A stretch of 64,000 nucleotides of DNA, taken from Bombyx mori. Lineage: Eukaryota; Arthropoda; Insecta; Lepidoptera; Bombycidae. The notes below the pieces were generated by a model. That model was not told the DNA's origin. It saw nothing but the letters and a program-made list of their open reading frames with translations, and made no database searches. This document shows positions 1 through 12,505 of the stretch, one piece after another; the stretch's first letter is position 1, and the number at the start of each line of letters is the position of its first letter. The DNA lies in assembly GCF_030269925.1 (NCBI RefSeq), contig NC_085112.1, positions 10,913,501 through 10,977,500 on the forward strand, written 5' to 3'. Position numbers and translations under genes: made by a program.

Positions 1-111
1 AAATTTGTGATTATAGAAGTATAATAGTCTTTGAAAATAGAATCATAATGGTGTACAAACTTTTAATTTCAATTAATTATAGTCGTATTTCGACTACTGG
101 GCGACCACTAG
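1..111 (+). mobile_element. Helitron-like element, 3' end (family H1), cut by window edge
   Basis: Shares with 45512-45905 the stretch around TTTGTGATTATAGAAGTATAA and the 3' end: a hairpin of type TAGTCG...CGACTA, about 10 bases, then CTAG. A subterminal hairpin followed by CTRR is the classical Helitron 3' end. Non-autonomous; no ORF. Confidence 0.65.
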
Positions 112-546
112 TAATATAAATTGCGTGAGTTCGACTGGGCGTCTAAGGCAAAAAAGTTTCACCTCCACGTAACCAACCAATTTGTTTTAAAAAACTTTCG
201 TAAAATAATTTCTTGGTATAGTTGCGATTCCTTTTGCGGGGATGTTTAATCGATAACATCGCCGGTAGTTATTTAAAACGTTCTCGGTCGCGTAGGTGAG
301 TGTTCGGAACACTGGAACAATAAATCGTACGCTCGCCATGTACACTCAGTAGGCTCTCTAAGTTTTATCGATAAAATTCACGCGCAACACTTTAGCTCTG
401 TTCATTTTTACACTTTATACAATTTTAATAAGGCATTTATTTGTTATATTCATCTCCGTTTGTTTATTGAATTGCAATAAAGTTTATTGTCATTAAACGT
501 AGGTATCGTAAGTAAATTGGAAAAGTGATAAGTGAAATTTTTGGAA

Positions 547-690
547 TCATCATCATCATCATCAGCCTTTATCTGCCCACTGCTGAACATAGGCCAATGC
601 CTTCCGCATAATGCGGTCCTCCGCTTTCCGCATCCAACGACTTCCCGCCGTGCGCACTAAGTCGTCGGTCCACCTGGTTGGATTCGCAAT
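547..690 (-). mobile_element. LINE 3' end remnant with (ATG)n tail, reversed
   Basis: Begins with an ATC run (reverse of the ATG tail) and TGCCCACTGCTGAACATAGG, the reverse of the CCTATGTCCAGCAGTGGA terminus found at 32341 and 18649. Same RTE-like family; truncated. Confidence 0.65.
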
Positions 691-737
691 CTACAAAAAG
701 AAAGAGAATGACATACTTAGCAATTCTGGCTGGCACC

Positions 738-1045
738 TTAAGTATTTTGGGGGGTTTCCCTATGCTGGCTTGAAGACCGGCGAGGGAAACTCAAGAAGTC
801 GACATATAAGTTGCTCTATATGTACTCCACGAGCTATGCTAGTACTGACTCAGCGGGATATCCCGGGTACGAGTTGGTGGCGCCGTCTGGGTGGGCTTCG
901 GATAGCCCGCTGACCGAGAAGTTAGGTGATCGCAGCGCCGATTATCACCCGTTCAGCGATAGAAGGCTTAGTTGGTTCAGATAATCTCTGTTTGCTGCCC
1001 CCAACAGGTAAACGAAACGCAATTACTCGCTGACAAAAAAAATTA
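738..1045 (+). mobile_element. GC-rich LINE 3' UTR remnant
   Basis: Relative of 25293-25836: shares GACCGGCGAGGG, CCCAGCGGGATATCC-like and GGATAGCCCGCTGACCGAGA segments in the same order, and ends in an A-run near 1035. Likely an R1-clade-like non-LTR retrotransposon end; the clade is a guess. Confidence 0.5.
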
Positions 1046-2221
1046 ATCCAAATTCTAAAACCTGAATTCGATATTTTGACAACGTGTTATTTTATTATTT
1101 ATGATCTAATTTCATGAGTTTAAATTTCATAGTCAAACAGTAAACGGCAATAATTCGATCGAGGTCGCAATAATTTTGCCTATTCTGACCCTAAAGCCAT
1201 TCTGTGCTACAAATTAACAACATGCACTCAATTTATAACGTTATTATAATGAAGCATAAATATTCTCACGCAAAGCATCTGGTCAAATCCGATTTGAAAA
1301 AGAAAAAAAATGAATACACACATAAATATTTCTTATGTGATATTTTATAACCGGATTGTGAGAGTATTTTAGTGCGATGGAAACACGGTCGGAACCGGTC
1401 CTAGCAAATTGTACCTGTTGTTTTGTGAGCACTCGATGTTGAACGAAGTCAGAGCCATTACAAAATATTTCATGCGTATTGGGTATGTATTTTAAACGGT
1501 TCCCTATTGATTTTGGATATGGCATTAGGAATACGACGCTTTAAAATTGACTCCAATTGGTTAAATATATTTCTTATCGGATGCAGACGAGTGGACCACC
1601 TGAGCGTGTATGCAAACGATCTATTTTATGCCTACCTTTGACGGCAGCACAATCTAGAGATGGATCGTCCGTGGCAAAAAAAACCATGGAATGCACTATC
1701 GATAAAACTAGTTTAGTCCAGGGATTCATTCTGGAAAATCATCCGAACTCTAAACTATTTCCATACAACGTCCATATTAATATACAGGATGTTCTATAAG
1801 TTACACAATAGTGAAAAGTCTCACATTGGCTGAAAACAAAATCATACCCAATATACTCATTTATACAAAATGAAAAGTGAAAAAGCAATAAGGCTTTAAA
1901 AGCTAAAATAATTGTATGAAATTGTATGAATGAAAACAACACGAAAATTTAATTTTAAATAGTCTATAATTTTATGTTAACGATTTTGTTATATCTGTAG
2001 CTGGGGCGTTTATTTAAAGTTTCGGTAAACTCTTAAAATCGTCTGGGCCGTGAGCTCGCACACCTACATTTGCAATGACAAAGCCCACTACTTTAATTAA
2101 AAAAAAAAAAAAACTCCTCTGCATATGTCGTTAAGTGTTATAAATAGAGCTACTCATTAAAACATATTAGAATTCTATATTTTTTTAATTAAATTAGTTT
2201 GAATTTGGAATTTATTGCCAA
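1046..2221. other. No gene recognised
   Basis: AT-rich DNA. Short open frames here (for example 1557-1799) show no family resemblance or coding pattern. A short stretch near 2040-2090 resembles the end of the abundant silkworm repeat but is too decayed to call. Confidence 0.5.
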
Positions 2222-2511
2222 CTAGCTGACCCGGCAGACTTCGTAGTGCCTCAATCGATAAATAAAATACCTAAACTTTTGTATAAACTAAACTTAAAAC
2301 AAACAAAAGGAATCCGTCCGACGGGGGACACATCAAAGGAAAAACGAAATTGTTATTTTTATTTAATTCCGAGCATTTTCATATTTATCTACCTTTTAAA
2401 CCTTTTCTGGACCTCCACAAATAATTCAAGATCAAAATTAGCCAAATCGGCGCAGCCGTTCTCGAGTTTTAGCGAGACTAACGAACAGCAATTCATTTAT
2501 ATATATATAGA
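2222..2511 (-). mobile_element. Helitron-like element (family H3), complete
   Basis: About 290 bp, nearly identical to 47756-48043. Read on the minus strand it starts TCTATATATATA and ends with GGGTCAGCTAG, i.e. TC...CTAG, with a bulged GGC/GCC hairpin just before the end. Non-autonomous. Confidence 0.7.
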
Positions 2512-3195
2512 TTATACATAAATTTCGTTTCAAATGGCCAGTATTAAAAAACAGCAACTTCTAAGCGAAATAACTATTATTATACTTACTCCTAAACTAG
2601 AACATTTATTACTGAGCACGGTCGCGTGACATTTACTATTGATTTTTAGATCATTTCCTTGTTCGTACAGTAACGTGATCAAAGCCAATAGTCATTTAGA
2701 CTGTATTCTCTTTGGTGTTACAACGAAATTACAAGACACTAGACTGGTAATATTGGGTTATCAGTACCGTAGCAGGGTTGGCGATTGAACGAATTAAAAA
2801 GTAACGAAATAAGGACGAATGCTAGGATTAATTTGGAATTTTTTATTGATTTTTATAGATCTTCTTCATCCATCTTCCATCTTCATAGTTTATGTCACAC
2901 ATTAATGTGTAAAACAATTCCACATTGAAAATAAAAATGAAATCTTGTATGTAAACTAAACTTTTTTTGAAACTTAGCAACCTCATTGTAAGTTACGTAA
3001 AAACACGGTAGTGTTATAGATGTATCTTCTGTCAAGATAACAGAAGAAAAAATGTAGGTATAATAGATAAAGAATGACAATTAGCATAAAATTTTTAGGT
3101 TTAAGCTCCCTTGGAAAAATCAATTAAGTCTTAAGTGATTATGAAAAAAACAAAAACTATCTATAACATTATTCGGCATATCAAGCCATACGTAA
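2512..3195. other. No gene recognised
   Basis: AT-rich, no repeat family, RNA gene or coding exon that I can support. Confidence 0.5.
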
Positions 3196-3311
3196 CGGTA
3201 GGCAGCGGCTTGGCTCTGCCCCTGGCATTACTGAAGTCCATGGGCGACGGTAACCACTCACCATCAGGTGGGCCGTATGTTCGTCTGCCCTCAAGGGCAA
3301 TAAAAAAAACG
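3196..3311 (+). mobile_element. CR1-like LINE 3' end (short)
   Basis: GGTAGGCAGCGGCTTGGCTC through CATCAGGTGGGCCGTATG to AAGGGCAATAAAAAA. Same terminus as at 14990 and 15655, where it follows the reverse transcriptase C-terminus. Confidence 0.75.
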
Positions 3312-3810
3312 TAGATTTACTTTGTGATTAGCTTGTTTAGAATCAAATAAACGTTTAGAACCGTTTTGACCGTAAGTAATTACATGTACATAGATGGGTA
3401 TGTACATACATAATTTAAACGTACGTTTGGGTTTTCCCTTCAACCTGTTCAACTAATTTGTATGAAGCGCACTTGGGTATGTCTCTACAACGAAGCAGTC
3501 ATGGGTTCAGGTTGATAGGTGAGTTGTCAATGTTGGATACCTAGGTGTTTTGTTACAAAATTGAGCTTTCAATTAAATAACAAGGCGTGTAGATACATCG
3601 TGATGTGTATGAACTTCTTTAACCACGTAACGATTCGTTGCCCCTAAATTTCTTCATCCATCTAGAGAAATAAGTAAAGTCATCCAGGTAAAGCCATCTA
3701 GATAAATGAGTAAATCATCCTCTACTTATTTCATCCTCAAATCAGCTGTTGTGTATACAGTTGAGGATTCAATCACACGTATAACGGTGGGGTGGTGGCA
3801 TTTAGTTTGT

Positions 3811-4209
3811 GTTTGAGCTGTGGAAGTACACCAGATAAGCCCTGTGCTATGCTTGGGCTGTGAATGCACACCAGATAAGCCCTGTGCTGCGTTTGGGCTG
3901 TTGAAGCACACCAGATAAGCTCTGTGCTGCTTTTGGGCTGTTGAAGCACACTAGATAAGCTCTGTGCTGTGTTTGAGCTGTGGCAGCACACCAGATAAGC
4001 CCTGTGCTGTGTTTGGGCTGTGGAAGCACACCAGATAAGCCCTGTGCTGTGTTTGGGCTGTGGATGCACACCAGATAAGCCCTGTGCTGCGTTTGGGCTG
4101 TTGAAGCACACTAGATATATCCCGTGCTGTGTATGGGCTGTGGAAGCACACCAGATAAGCCCTGTGCTGTTTTTGGGCTGTGGAAGCACACCACATAAAC
4201 CCTATGCTA
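3811..4209. repeat. 40-bp minisatellite, about 10 copies
   Basis: Exact 40-bp period from 3811 (partial unit) through nine full units 3841-4200 and a short tail. Unit of type CCTGTGCTGTGTTTGGGCTG plus TGGAAGCACACCAGATAAGC; copies differ at a few positions. Units have no stop codon on the minus strand in any frame, which creates long artefactual ORFs. Confidence 0.95.
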
Positions 4210-6010
4210 GTTCATTCAGTTGTGGAGGAAAAAAAATGGCTTCTGAATAAAAGTTCAACGAGTACACAAGTTTCAAACCTGACAACCTTGCCTTCTGAAA
4301 CGAGGTAGCGCTTGTTTTGTATGGATAATGAGTGCACTAACAGGAGTTTTCCGAGGAATGCTCAAGATCTAGTGTTTACGTCCACTTTCTGGCGTTTAAC
4401 GTTTTGCACGTGCAATTATATTCAATTGACACATGTATACTTTAGGATGCCAGGTGCACATCATTGGGTATACTAGATTCACGGGATGTCCTTGTCACTA
4501 TTCCCATATTAGACACTCCGAATGAATTTCATAATTAAGTAAACGCTTTGTAATATACCCACTGCTTTAAATGTATCAAGAAGTGTTCAATAAAAATTGT
4601 AATGCTTATAAGTTACAGATGAAACATTCTTAAAATCTCAGGAAATATTAATTAGTTTCAATAAACAAACAAAAATTAGTTATCGATAAATCATTACGAC
4701 CATTGAAGCGACACGCTGATGATGGCCAAATTAAATCCCGACTGAGAGCTTTTCAAAGTGTAAATTTAATAATAAAAACAAGGTAAAAATATCTTCAATT
4801 ATTTTCGCGTTAATTTACCGCTTGTGAACAAAAACTTGAAAGACATCAAGTTTTGTACAGACACGTGAAACGGTATTGAAGCAGAGGTCAGTTTAATATT
4901 GCAAAAAATAATATTTAAGTCTTTATTTGAAGACGTAAGCGATGTTTTTGACGTTTTCAGTAGCCTTCGTTAAGAATAGCCGTATTGTGAATTCGTCTGG
5001 AGAGCTGTAGAAAAATATATAGATAAGAAGTTAAAATAAGTTCCTATCTTCTTTGCAAAACGACTCGGTAGCATGCGTCTACCGTCTTGCTTTATAAACT
5101 CTGGGTACTATTGGTGCAGTCTTCGTTAAATGCAATCAACGACACTTTGATACAAAATTCGAGTAATGCACAATATTATTTTACTTATTACATGCAAAAC
5201 TCTTCACTGTAAGAAAAAATTTTTTTTATTGTAGTATTAAAACAGAATTTCGGTAGAGGTCTACGTCGACATTAACGAAATCGCATTATAGAATCTTAAA
5301 ACGCAAAATACGTTGACTTTCTGACGTCTCTCGCGTTATTCGCACTATTAAATGACTTTATAGAAAATCGAATGTAAATTCAAAAATATGTAAGTCAAAG
5401 TCAAATGTAAATTGAAGGTCGAATGTAAGTCGAATCTAAATTCAACGTCAAGTCAAAAGTAAATTTACCATGGAAATATACTCCCAGCAGCTTAATGTTT
5501 GTTCATCAAACGACTGCCTCAACTCTGTCTCTAACATATTTTTTTTATTCCTAACTCCACAACTACCTACTCTGTCCTATCACCAGTTACGCAAATTATA
5601 ATTTTGCGTGTTTGATTTTTATTACACGATGTTATTTCTTTACTGTGGAATCGTGAACATTTGTTAAGTACGTACATACACTATATCGAACATAGAAGTT
5701 CACTGGCGTTCATATATTTTACTAAGCCTTTCTTAAGAAGCTATTTCTAGTAATTTACTATAAAAGTCACTATAAAACTTCTAAGGGATAATAGATAGTA
5801 GTGATCGCAATAAAAAAAACGTGTGAAAATAATATAGTTTGGTGCAGAATTCATAGTCTACCCTACAAATTCAGTTTATTCTAAATTGTATTTGTTTTTA
5901 TAAAGGCAAATTATGAAAAATAATAATAAAGTAGACACAAAATTCGAAGTCATTAAATTGTTTATTTTAGTCATACTTACGTATATCTTATCCTGACAGA
6001 CTATAATATA
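4210..6010. other. No gene recognised
   Basis: AT-rich sequence. A run at 5365-5470 has loose repeats of AAGTCAAATGTAAATT-like words. No coding exon, RNA gene or full transposon could be supported. Confidence 0.5.
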
Positions 6011-6266
6011 TCGAGGGGTGAAAAGCTAATTGGTCCAAGCGACGTTTTTGTATCTTTACAGGAGAGCTATTTCAAGTTTAAATTTGGAAAAAATAAAATC
6101 ACAAAAAAACTTCTTCAGCCATCTGAATTGTGTAAACTTATTCAAATTCAATTAAAAACATAGAGCTGTTGATGCTAATACCAAATAAAACGCACCTTTA
6201 ATTACAAAGATAAATGTCGCGTTTTAAGTGACATGTTGCTTAAACGAAATAGCCTTTTCCCCTCGA
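6011..6266. mobile_element. MITE family A, complete
   Basis: Imperfect terminal inverted repeats TCGAGGGGTGAAAAGCTAAT and the inverse AGCCTTTTCCCCTCGA. Interior shares GGAGAGCTATTT and GATGCTAATACCAAATAAAA with copies at 40571, 48424 and 56471. No ORF. Confidence 0.75.
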
Positions 6267-6522
6267 TTTGATGATGTGATATCAATAAATTAAAAAACAA
6301 TAATATTTTAGTTTAAAATCGAATAATGCAGACTTCGACAATTAAAGGAACAAGTACCTTAGCCACTCTAAAATAGACTCCAGTATAGTATATTACTTCG
6401 AAGCCACCTATTTAAAATATCTGTTGAGGCAAAGATAAATTTTGTAGGGTGCAATGGAATCTGTGAAGTAAAATCGCTTCTTGTCGATTACCAGACGTCT
6501 ACTTCAATTCTAAAGAAAAACT

Positions 6523-6717
6523 ATGAATCTGTCTCGAAGGACTGCAATGGTGCCTAGATGTTATCGATATCACATATCACATGAGTGCCGATCGCATCTC
6601 GCGTGTATAATGGAGGCAGGTGATTCAACACTGTGGGCCGTTCACAGGAAACTGAGCGAATTTGCATGCAATGCTGTGGCTTTTCTTCGGGAATGTGGAT
6701 ATTTCAATGTTGTTTAG
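6523..6717 (+). other. Unassigned 64-codon open frame
   Basis: ATG to TAG frame with higher GC than its surroundings, ending VAFLRECGYFNVV. Not recognised. It could be a decayed transposon fragment, a small exon or chance; there is no splice or promoter evidence either way. Confidence 0.2.
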
Positions 6718-7012
6718 AGGTGACTCGATGTAAATTTAAGACTGAAAGTACGAATGTTTTGGGTATTATTTCTCATGTATGTTATAATTTCTAGAAATTA
6801 GAGCCATTTATTTATGCGTGATATAAAAAAAAATACCTGTATGAAGAAGGGTGAGAAAATCGTTCTACAGTATAATTGAGACTTAGGCCAAGTTTACTTA
6901 AGCAAATAAAAATGTGATGTAAAATTTCGATCCTACGATAAAAGTATATGTTCATAATCGCAAAATGTACTCTTAGCGATTAAGGTTAGATTATTATAAT
7001 ACTGGCTATTAA

Positions 7013-7257
7013 ATTACTGGTGGTAGGACCTCTTGAGAGTCCGGGCGGGTAGGTACCACCACCCTGCTTATTTCTGCCGTGAAGCAGTAATGCGTTTCGG
7101 TTTGAAGGGTGGGACAGCCGTTGTAACTATATCTGAGACCTTAGAACTCATGTCTCAAGGTGGGTGGCGCATTTACGTTGTAGATGTCTATGGGCTCCAG
7201 TAACTACTTAACACCAGGTGGGCTGTGAACTCGTCCACCCATCTAAGCAATAAAAAA
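7013..7257 (+). mobile_element. Abundant silkworm short interspersed repeat (Bm1/BMC1-type)
   Basis: Typical copy: ACTGGTGGTAGGACCTCTTG, CCTGCTTATTTCTGCCGTGA, TTTCGGTTTGAAGGGTGGG, ACCAGGTGGGCTGTGA, ending AAGCAATAAAAAAT. About twenty copies lie in the window. The family is extremely common in Bombyx; I cannot separate the names Bm1 and BMC1 from memory. Confidence 0.85.
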
Positions 7258-7626
7258 TATAAATATAACCAACCTGTTTGTTCTCCTTCGACAAAATAAG
7301 TATTATTCTTTATTCTGACAAACAGGGGCTAGGTGAATAAATCATTGTTGAATGCCAACGACATCCCAGACGATTTTCAAACGGACCTAACTGTAATTTA
7401 AAATTAAATGTCCAAATACGTTCCTGTTCAATCGAACTGGACAACTCGTAACCGAACCGCCAATCACTACTTCCTTTTCACTACAAACCACATTTTGCTG
7501 CAATCCTTGCATCAAAACTGGTTATGCTAATTCTACTGTCTACATTGTTCATTCTGTTATCCAATAATTGTATGGAGCTTAGAGAGATTTTATTTGGCTT
7601 CGGGAGCCGCCACCTAATTGAATCCA

Positions 7627-7892
7627 ATAATCTTTTTTTTTTTTTTTTTTTTTTTTATTGCTTAGATGTGTGGACGAGCTCACAGCCCACCTGGTGTTAA
7701 GTGGTTACTGGAGCCCATAGACATCTACAACGTAAATGCGCCACCCACCTTGAGATATAAGTTCTAAGTTCTCAGTATAGTGACAACGGCTACCTCACCC
7801 TTCGAACCGAAACGCATTACTGCTTCACGGCGGAAATAGGCGGGGTGGTGGTACCTACCCGTGCGGACTCCCAAGAGGTCCTACCACCAGTG
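7627..7892 (-). mobile_element. Abundant silkworm repeat, reversed, long T-run
   Basis: A T-run of about 30 (reverse of the A tail), then ATTGCTTAGATG and the full reversed body to CTACCACCAGTG. Same family as 7013-7257, 370 bp away in opposite orientation. Confidence 0.85.
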
Positions 7893-8100
7893 AAAATCTT
7901 ATTAATCTTATCAAATCTTATTAAATCTCGGATTATAATATAAACTAAACAAAATTAGAATGTGTGTTATTTTTTTTTTCCTTCACTATTTACTGTTATT
8001 TTCAGTCGTCGAATGATAACGAAAGTAAAAGGTTATTGGTGGCAGTGAATTAATGAACTTGCAATAACAATATCTGTTTTTAGTGCCTATTCCTCTAAAT

Positions 8101-8349
8101 CAGCGGTCGGGGATTTTTTTAAATTATTACTCCAAAATATTTTTGTGGTAGTTGATATTACCCCATGGCGAAGAACAAAAAAAATACGAAATCACTTCTT
8201 TTTAGTATCTTTCATATTGTAGCCCCCATGATAATTTTGAAAAGAAAACGATAACTAAAAATTTAATTTACTCACAAAAGTTTCATTTTTATCCCCCAAA
8301 ATTTCATTTACCCCATTTGGGGTAATTTACCCCGGTTCCCCGACCGCTG
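8101..8349. mobile_element. hAT-type MITE with exact 8-bp target duplication
   Basis: Perfect 13-bp terminal inverted repeats CAGCGGTCGGGGA / TCCCCGACCGCTG bound a 249-bp AT-rich element without ORF. The 8-bp target duplication CTCTAAAT is exact at 8093-8100 and 8350-8357. Eight-base duplications and CAG-starting termini are typical of hAT. Confidence 0.9.
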
Positions 8350-8357
8350 CTCTAAAT

Positions 8358-9317
8358 GAATTGCGTAAATATATTTTGCAAAATATATTGGAAACATAAT
8401 GACAACTACTTTTACGCTTTAATCTTGCGTTTTTTTATGATTTTCGAACTATTGTTTCCGACGATTCCAATGCTTTACAGTTTTCGTGGTCACGGGCGAA
8501 GACAATCGTAAAACTAATTTTAATTGCGTCTGCGACTAGCAAAGGCCGAAGGAAAAGCTCAAATCAATAGACATTTAAATATTCAATACAATACCAAATG
8601 GCTTTTAAAGGAGATATTCGTGTTAAGATTACGCCTATTAATGTAAGCACAACTTCGATTGTATTAAGTACCTATTTGAATACCAGATATTTAGAAATAT
8701 CTATGAATTTAAATGCCATGTAACTTCATTTACGGTGCATTGATACAAAATAGTAATTATATATGTACGAAAACGATAGGGACCGTAACTAATCTTGATG
8801 TTTAATCGTGAAGAGATCTTTCCACTTCTCCATGTTGTTTTCCAGAATCAATTTAATACCTAAAATTAGTTTTAATTGTATCTATGGATTTGTTTTTGTA
8901 CAGATTTAGAATAAGCTTTAATATAAACCAAAATGGTACAAAATAAAAATGCGTATTGGCATCATACTAAATTGTAAATTCAAAAATAAAATTGAAAACA
9001 ACGAAGTTGTGTTGTTCAGATTATAATTTTCTGAAGGGATTGAGAATTGACGTTAGTCTCATATCTATTGAATATCTTTTTTTATAGCCCTAAATGGGAG
9101 TACACTTGGTAAATATGTACTCACAGAAGCCAATACACATCATAACAAGAATGCCACCTACGTTGAAGTAAAAAACTGAATCATTGGACCAGAAGGCATA
9201 ACTGTTTCGCGGCAGAAGTAGGCGATGAGACCTATCTATGCAAACATAATATATCTTACCACTATTATAATAATAGCCAATTTATTGTACTATTATGATT
9301 TACGATAAGATATTTCC
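8358..9317. other. No gene recognised
   Basis: AT-rich. Around 9140-9235 a strongly decayed reverse copy of the abundant silkworm repeat can be guessed (GCCACCTACGTTGAAG, TTTCGCGGCAGAAGTAGGCG). Nothing else. Confidence 0.4.
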
Positions 9318-9458
9318 AACGGAGTTTCTCGCCGGATCTTCTCAATGGGTCAAGATGCCGATTTGGTGTTGATTATGCGAAACATTCCTCTTCCTAGGGC
9401 TAGTGTTCGGAAGTTCTTTCAGGTTGAGCCCGTGAGCTCACCCACTCGTCTGCACAGA
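9318..9458 (+). mobile_element. SINE-B remnant
   Basis: GGAGTTTCTCGCCGGATCTT through GAGCCCGTGAGCTCACCCAC; same element as 19780-20047 and 59275-59477, diverged and truncated. Confidence 0.65.
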
Positions 9459-10077
9459 AATATCATATCATAGAGTTTCTGGATTAATGCTACTGCACAT
9501 TTACAAATGATCGTGAAATGTATTAGTTTAGTTCGGCAAAATATAATGTAATTTAGTCGCATTGGCAAATCACAATAGCAATACCTAAAAATATTAATGT
9601 GAGGATTTTAGATGACGGGAAAGAAGAATTTTGGTAATTGCTCAAAAAAGCCAGACTACATCCGGCTTTTATGATTAATAACGCGATGAAGAACAATATT
9701 GATATTCGAAAATAAAAATTAATCATAAAAAACAAGCAATGAAGCATAATAAAGAAATGTCACATTTGCACTGTTAAGCCTAATAGAAACATCCGCCACA
9801 AGACAGTCGTGAATCAAACAGAATTGGATAACAAGTGATAATTATATTACTCGTAAATCACGGTATAGGTTGGCGTCGAACAGAACTTTTAATTTACAAG
9901 TCAACCCGTCAAACACGGGCGTCGTTTGCAGCTGTGTTGATCATAGAATATAGATAATAGTAGACTTGTAATAGCGTTGGGTGCTTTTTATAAAGATTCT
10001 TTTAAATATTAACTTCATCTTTACACCTATCTATACATACTATTGTATATTCTGCGTTAAGTGTTGTGTCTTTGCAG

Positions 10078-10165
10078 TCATCCAGCTCTGGAATGAACTC
10101 CCCTTCATGATATTTCTTGAATACCATGACATGTCCTTCTTCAGAATAACTTCAAAAGAGTTTTG
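10078..10165 (+). mobile_element. CR1-like LINE reverse transcriptase C-terminal remnant
   Basis: Encodes IQLWNELPFMIFLEYHDMSFF, clearly a decayed form of IRLWNELPSTVFPERYDMSFF at 14899 and 15559. Confidence 0.7.
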
Positions 10166-10994
10166 AGCCTGGAATTGTTGTTGAGTCACACGCTTGTCTT
10201 ATGGCCTTCATTCTGCATTCATCTGACCCACCATGCGATGAGTGCTCATGAACACCAGCATTACTGTGAGCTTAGTTAAGTCACTGTCTACTGCTATAAA
10301 ATATATTAATTTATCTTACAGTAGTTTCTCTTCTATTCTACAAACATCTTCTATGTTTCAAGTCGCTGACCCCGTGAACTTTGAAGATGGAGTCGTTACG
10401 TAAACTTATGCAAAACGAGACGAAGATGTACCTTAAACACTAACTTTATGTACACACTTTCACGTTTCTGTAAACCGCTAATGGATGTTTAGCATCATTA
10501 TGCTGTACGTAATACTGATGAAGGGGAGTTGCCGGCTTCGTGATGACATTTCGTTATTATTTTATAGTTTTTGATGGGTTCTAAGGGCTTAGCTGTTTTT
10601 TCGTGTGCCATGTAGTTATATATGAGATGTTTGGATATAATTTCTATGTAAGATTTATTTATGTAAGAGTCTGGAACGGCTGTACCAATATCGATGAAAT
10701 TTTCAGAAAATCTTCAAATTGACCTAGCAGGCAATCCTGTGATGTTTGATCGCGATCCGATAATGGTTACAAAACCAAAGATCATCTAGCAAATTAATTC
10801 GGTTTTGTCTAATATATAATGGTCTAATAAATTTCACACAGCGTGCTGAAATCCTCGCTTTCTTGTTTTCTATATAAAATAAAGCAATATTGTACTAAAT
10901 ACAATTTTAATATCTGAAATTAGATTCATTTAGGTTTAGGGCATTAATTTTCGTATTTTGTTTAAATTTAATCGTACAAGATAACCGCTGACCT

Positions 10995-11256
10995 TGTGGT
11001 AGGACCTCTTGTGACTGGTAGTAGTAGGTCCCCTTGTGACTGGTGGTAGGACCTCTTGGGAGTCCGCACGGGTAGGTACCATCACCCTACATATTTCAGG
11101 GTTTCGGTTTGAAGGGCCGAATGCAGCCGTTGTAACTATACTGAGATCTTAGAACTCATATCTCAATGGCATTTACGATATAGATGTCTATGAGATCCGT
11201 TAACCACTTAACCCCAAGTGGGCTGTGAGCTCATCCACCCACCTTGCAAAAAAATA
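10995..11256 (+). mobile_element. Abundant silkworm repeat with triplicated head
   Basis: Full-length but decayed copy. The first 25 bases (GTGGTAGGACCTCTTGTGAC) occur three times in tandem at 10996, about 11020 and 11043 before the body continues. Confidence 0.8.
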
Positions 11257-12124
11257 ATATCCGAACAAACTAGTAAGTTGTTCAGCAACTAGCATGCGTA
11301 AGAACGTAGCCAATTTCAAAGCCTTTAAGGCAACCCATAAAATTGTCGGTAAAACAACTATGCTATTATATTACGAAGCTATTTATTTTACAGACTGTTT
11401 CCTTGCAAGTATTTACGCAGTTTGTCGCGTGTGCGGATAGGATCGAGTTTAAGATGAGATCGTCTGATAAAGGCCCGCATGTACGATAACCCGACCTTTG
11501 GATCTAGGCATCGTATTGATTACTATCCGGTCCTATTGTGCGGCCATTTCTATAACATATTTGGATATAAATCTCTTGTTCTAAAGGTGCTAAATTGTAA
11601 CGAAAAAATCTAGTTTGCTAATAAACGGAAAACGTTTATTCTTGTTATCATCGATTGAAATCGAGCTTTATTCTCATGGCAGACAGCACGATTTCAAATA
11701 AACCGAATTGTACACCTGTCTCTAGTGAAGGATCAAGGAACTTTAATCGGGCTCCCGACGGCTTATTGCAAAAAGGTTTAAACGACTCAAGAATTCCTTT
11801 CTACTTAGGGCGTTGTTCAGATACTTCAATTAGATCGCTCAGATAGAGCTAAATGCCAAGCTGCCTGTAAAGACTTGATTTCACGATCGACACATTAACC
11901 TCCAATATTACCGGGTTTGGCACTAAATTGGGTCATAATGCACGCTTTTATTGATGTAATGCGTAGGGAGTAAACTTTTTCAACTTTTGTAAATTATCTA
12001 TTTCTATCTATTTAAAAAAAAAAGTTGTTTTACGGTAATTGAAGATGAACACGGCCATAACATGTTTTTTTTAAATTTTATCTTGAATTAATTACGTTTA
12101 TGTAACAACAAAATATCTATATTA
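11257..12124. other. No gene recognised
   Basis: No repeat family or coding pattern recognised. The short frame at 11655-11846 has no visible family. Confidence 0.45.
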
Positions 12125-12505
12125 CTAGCTAACCCGGCAAACGTTGTTTTGCCATATATAGGATTTCTAAGGAATTTCTAGTGTATAAAAAAAACTAACT
12201 TATTGTAATTGTGTAAGGATGTGGTAAATGAGTGAAAGAGGCATGTGGCGCTGTGAACCATGAGAGAATATAAAAATAACAAAACTTCATTAAACCACAT
12301 AATGCCCCATTATAACAAAAAAAATTGTCCAAAAAAAATTTTTAGGGTTGGACAGGCCTTATGAATTAGGGGTATGACAAATAGATAGTAGCCGATTCTC
12401 AGACCTACTGAGCATGCATATAAAATTTCATAAAAATCGGTCATACCGTTTCAGAGGAATATGGTAACTAATAACTAACATTGTTTCACGAGAATTTTAT
12501 ATAAA
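12125..12505 (-). mobile_element. Helitron-like element, related to H3
   Basis: Starts ACTAGCTAACCCGGCAAACG (reverse of a CTAG 3' end) and ends near TTTCACGAGAATTTTATATA. The CTAGCTRACCCGGCA start is shared with H3; the interior differs. The far boundary is approximate. Confidence 0.5.

Noticed and set aside
3773..4189. 138-codon minus-strand ORF and its overlapping companions
   Set aside because: They are produced by the 40-bp tandem repeat, open in all frames, with no other gene signals.
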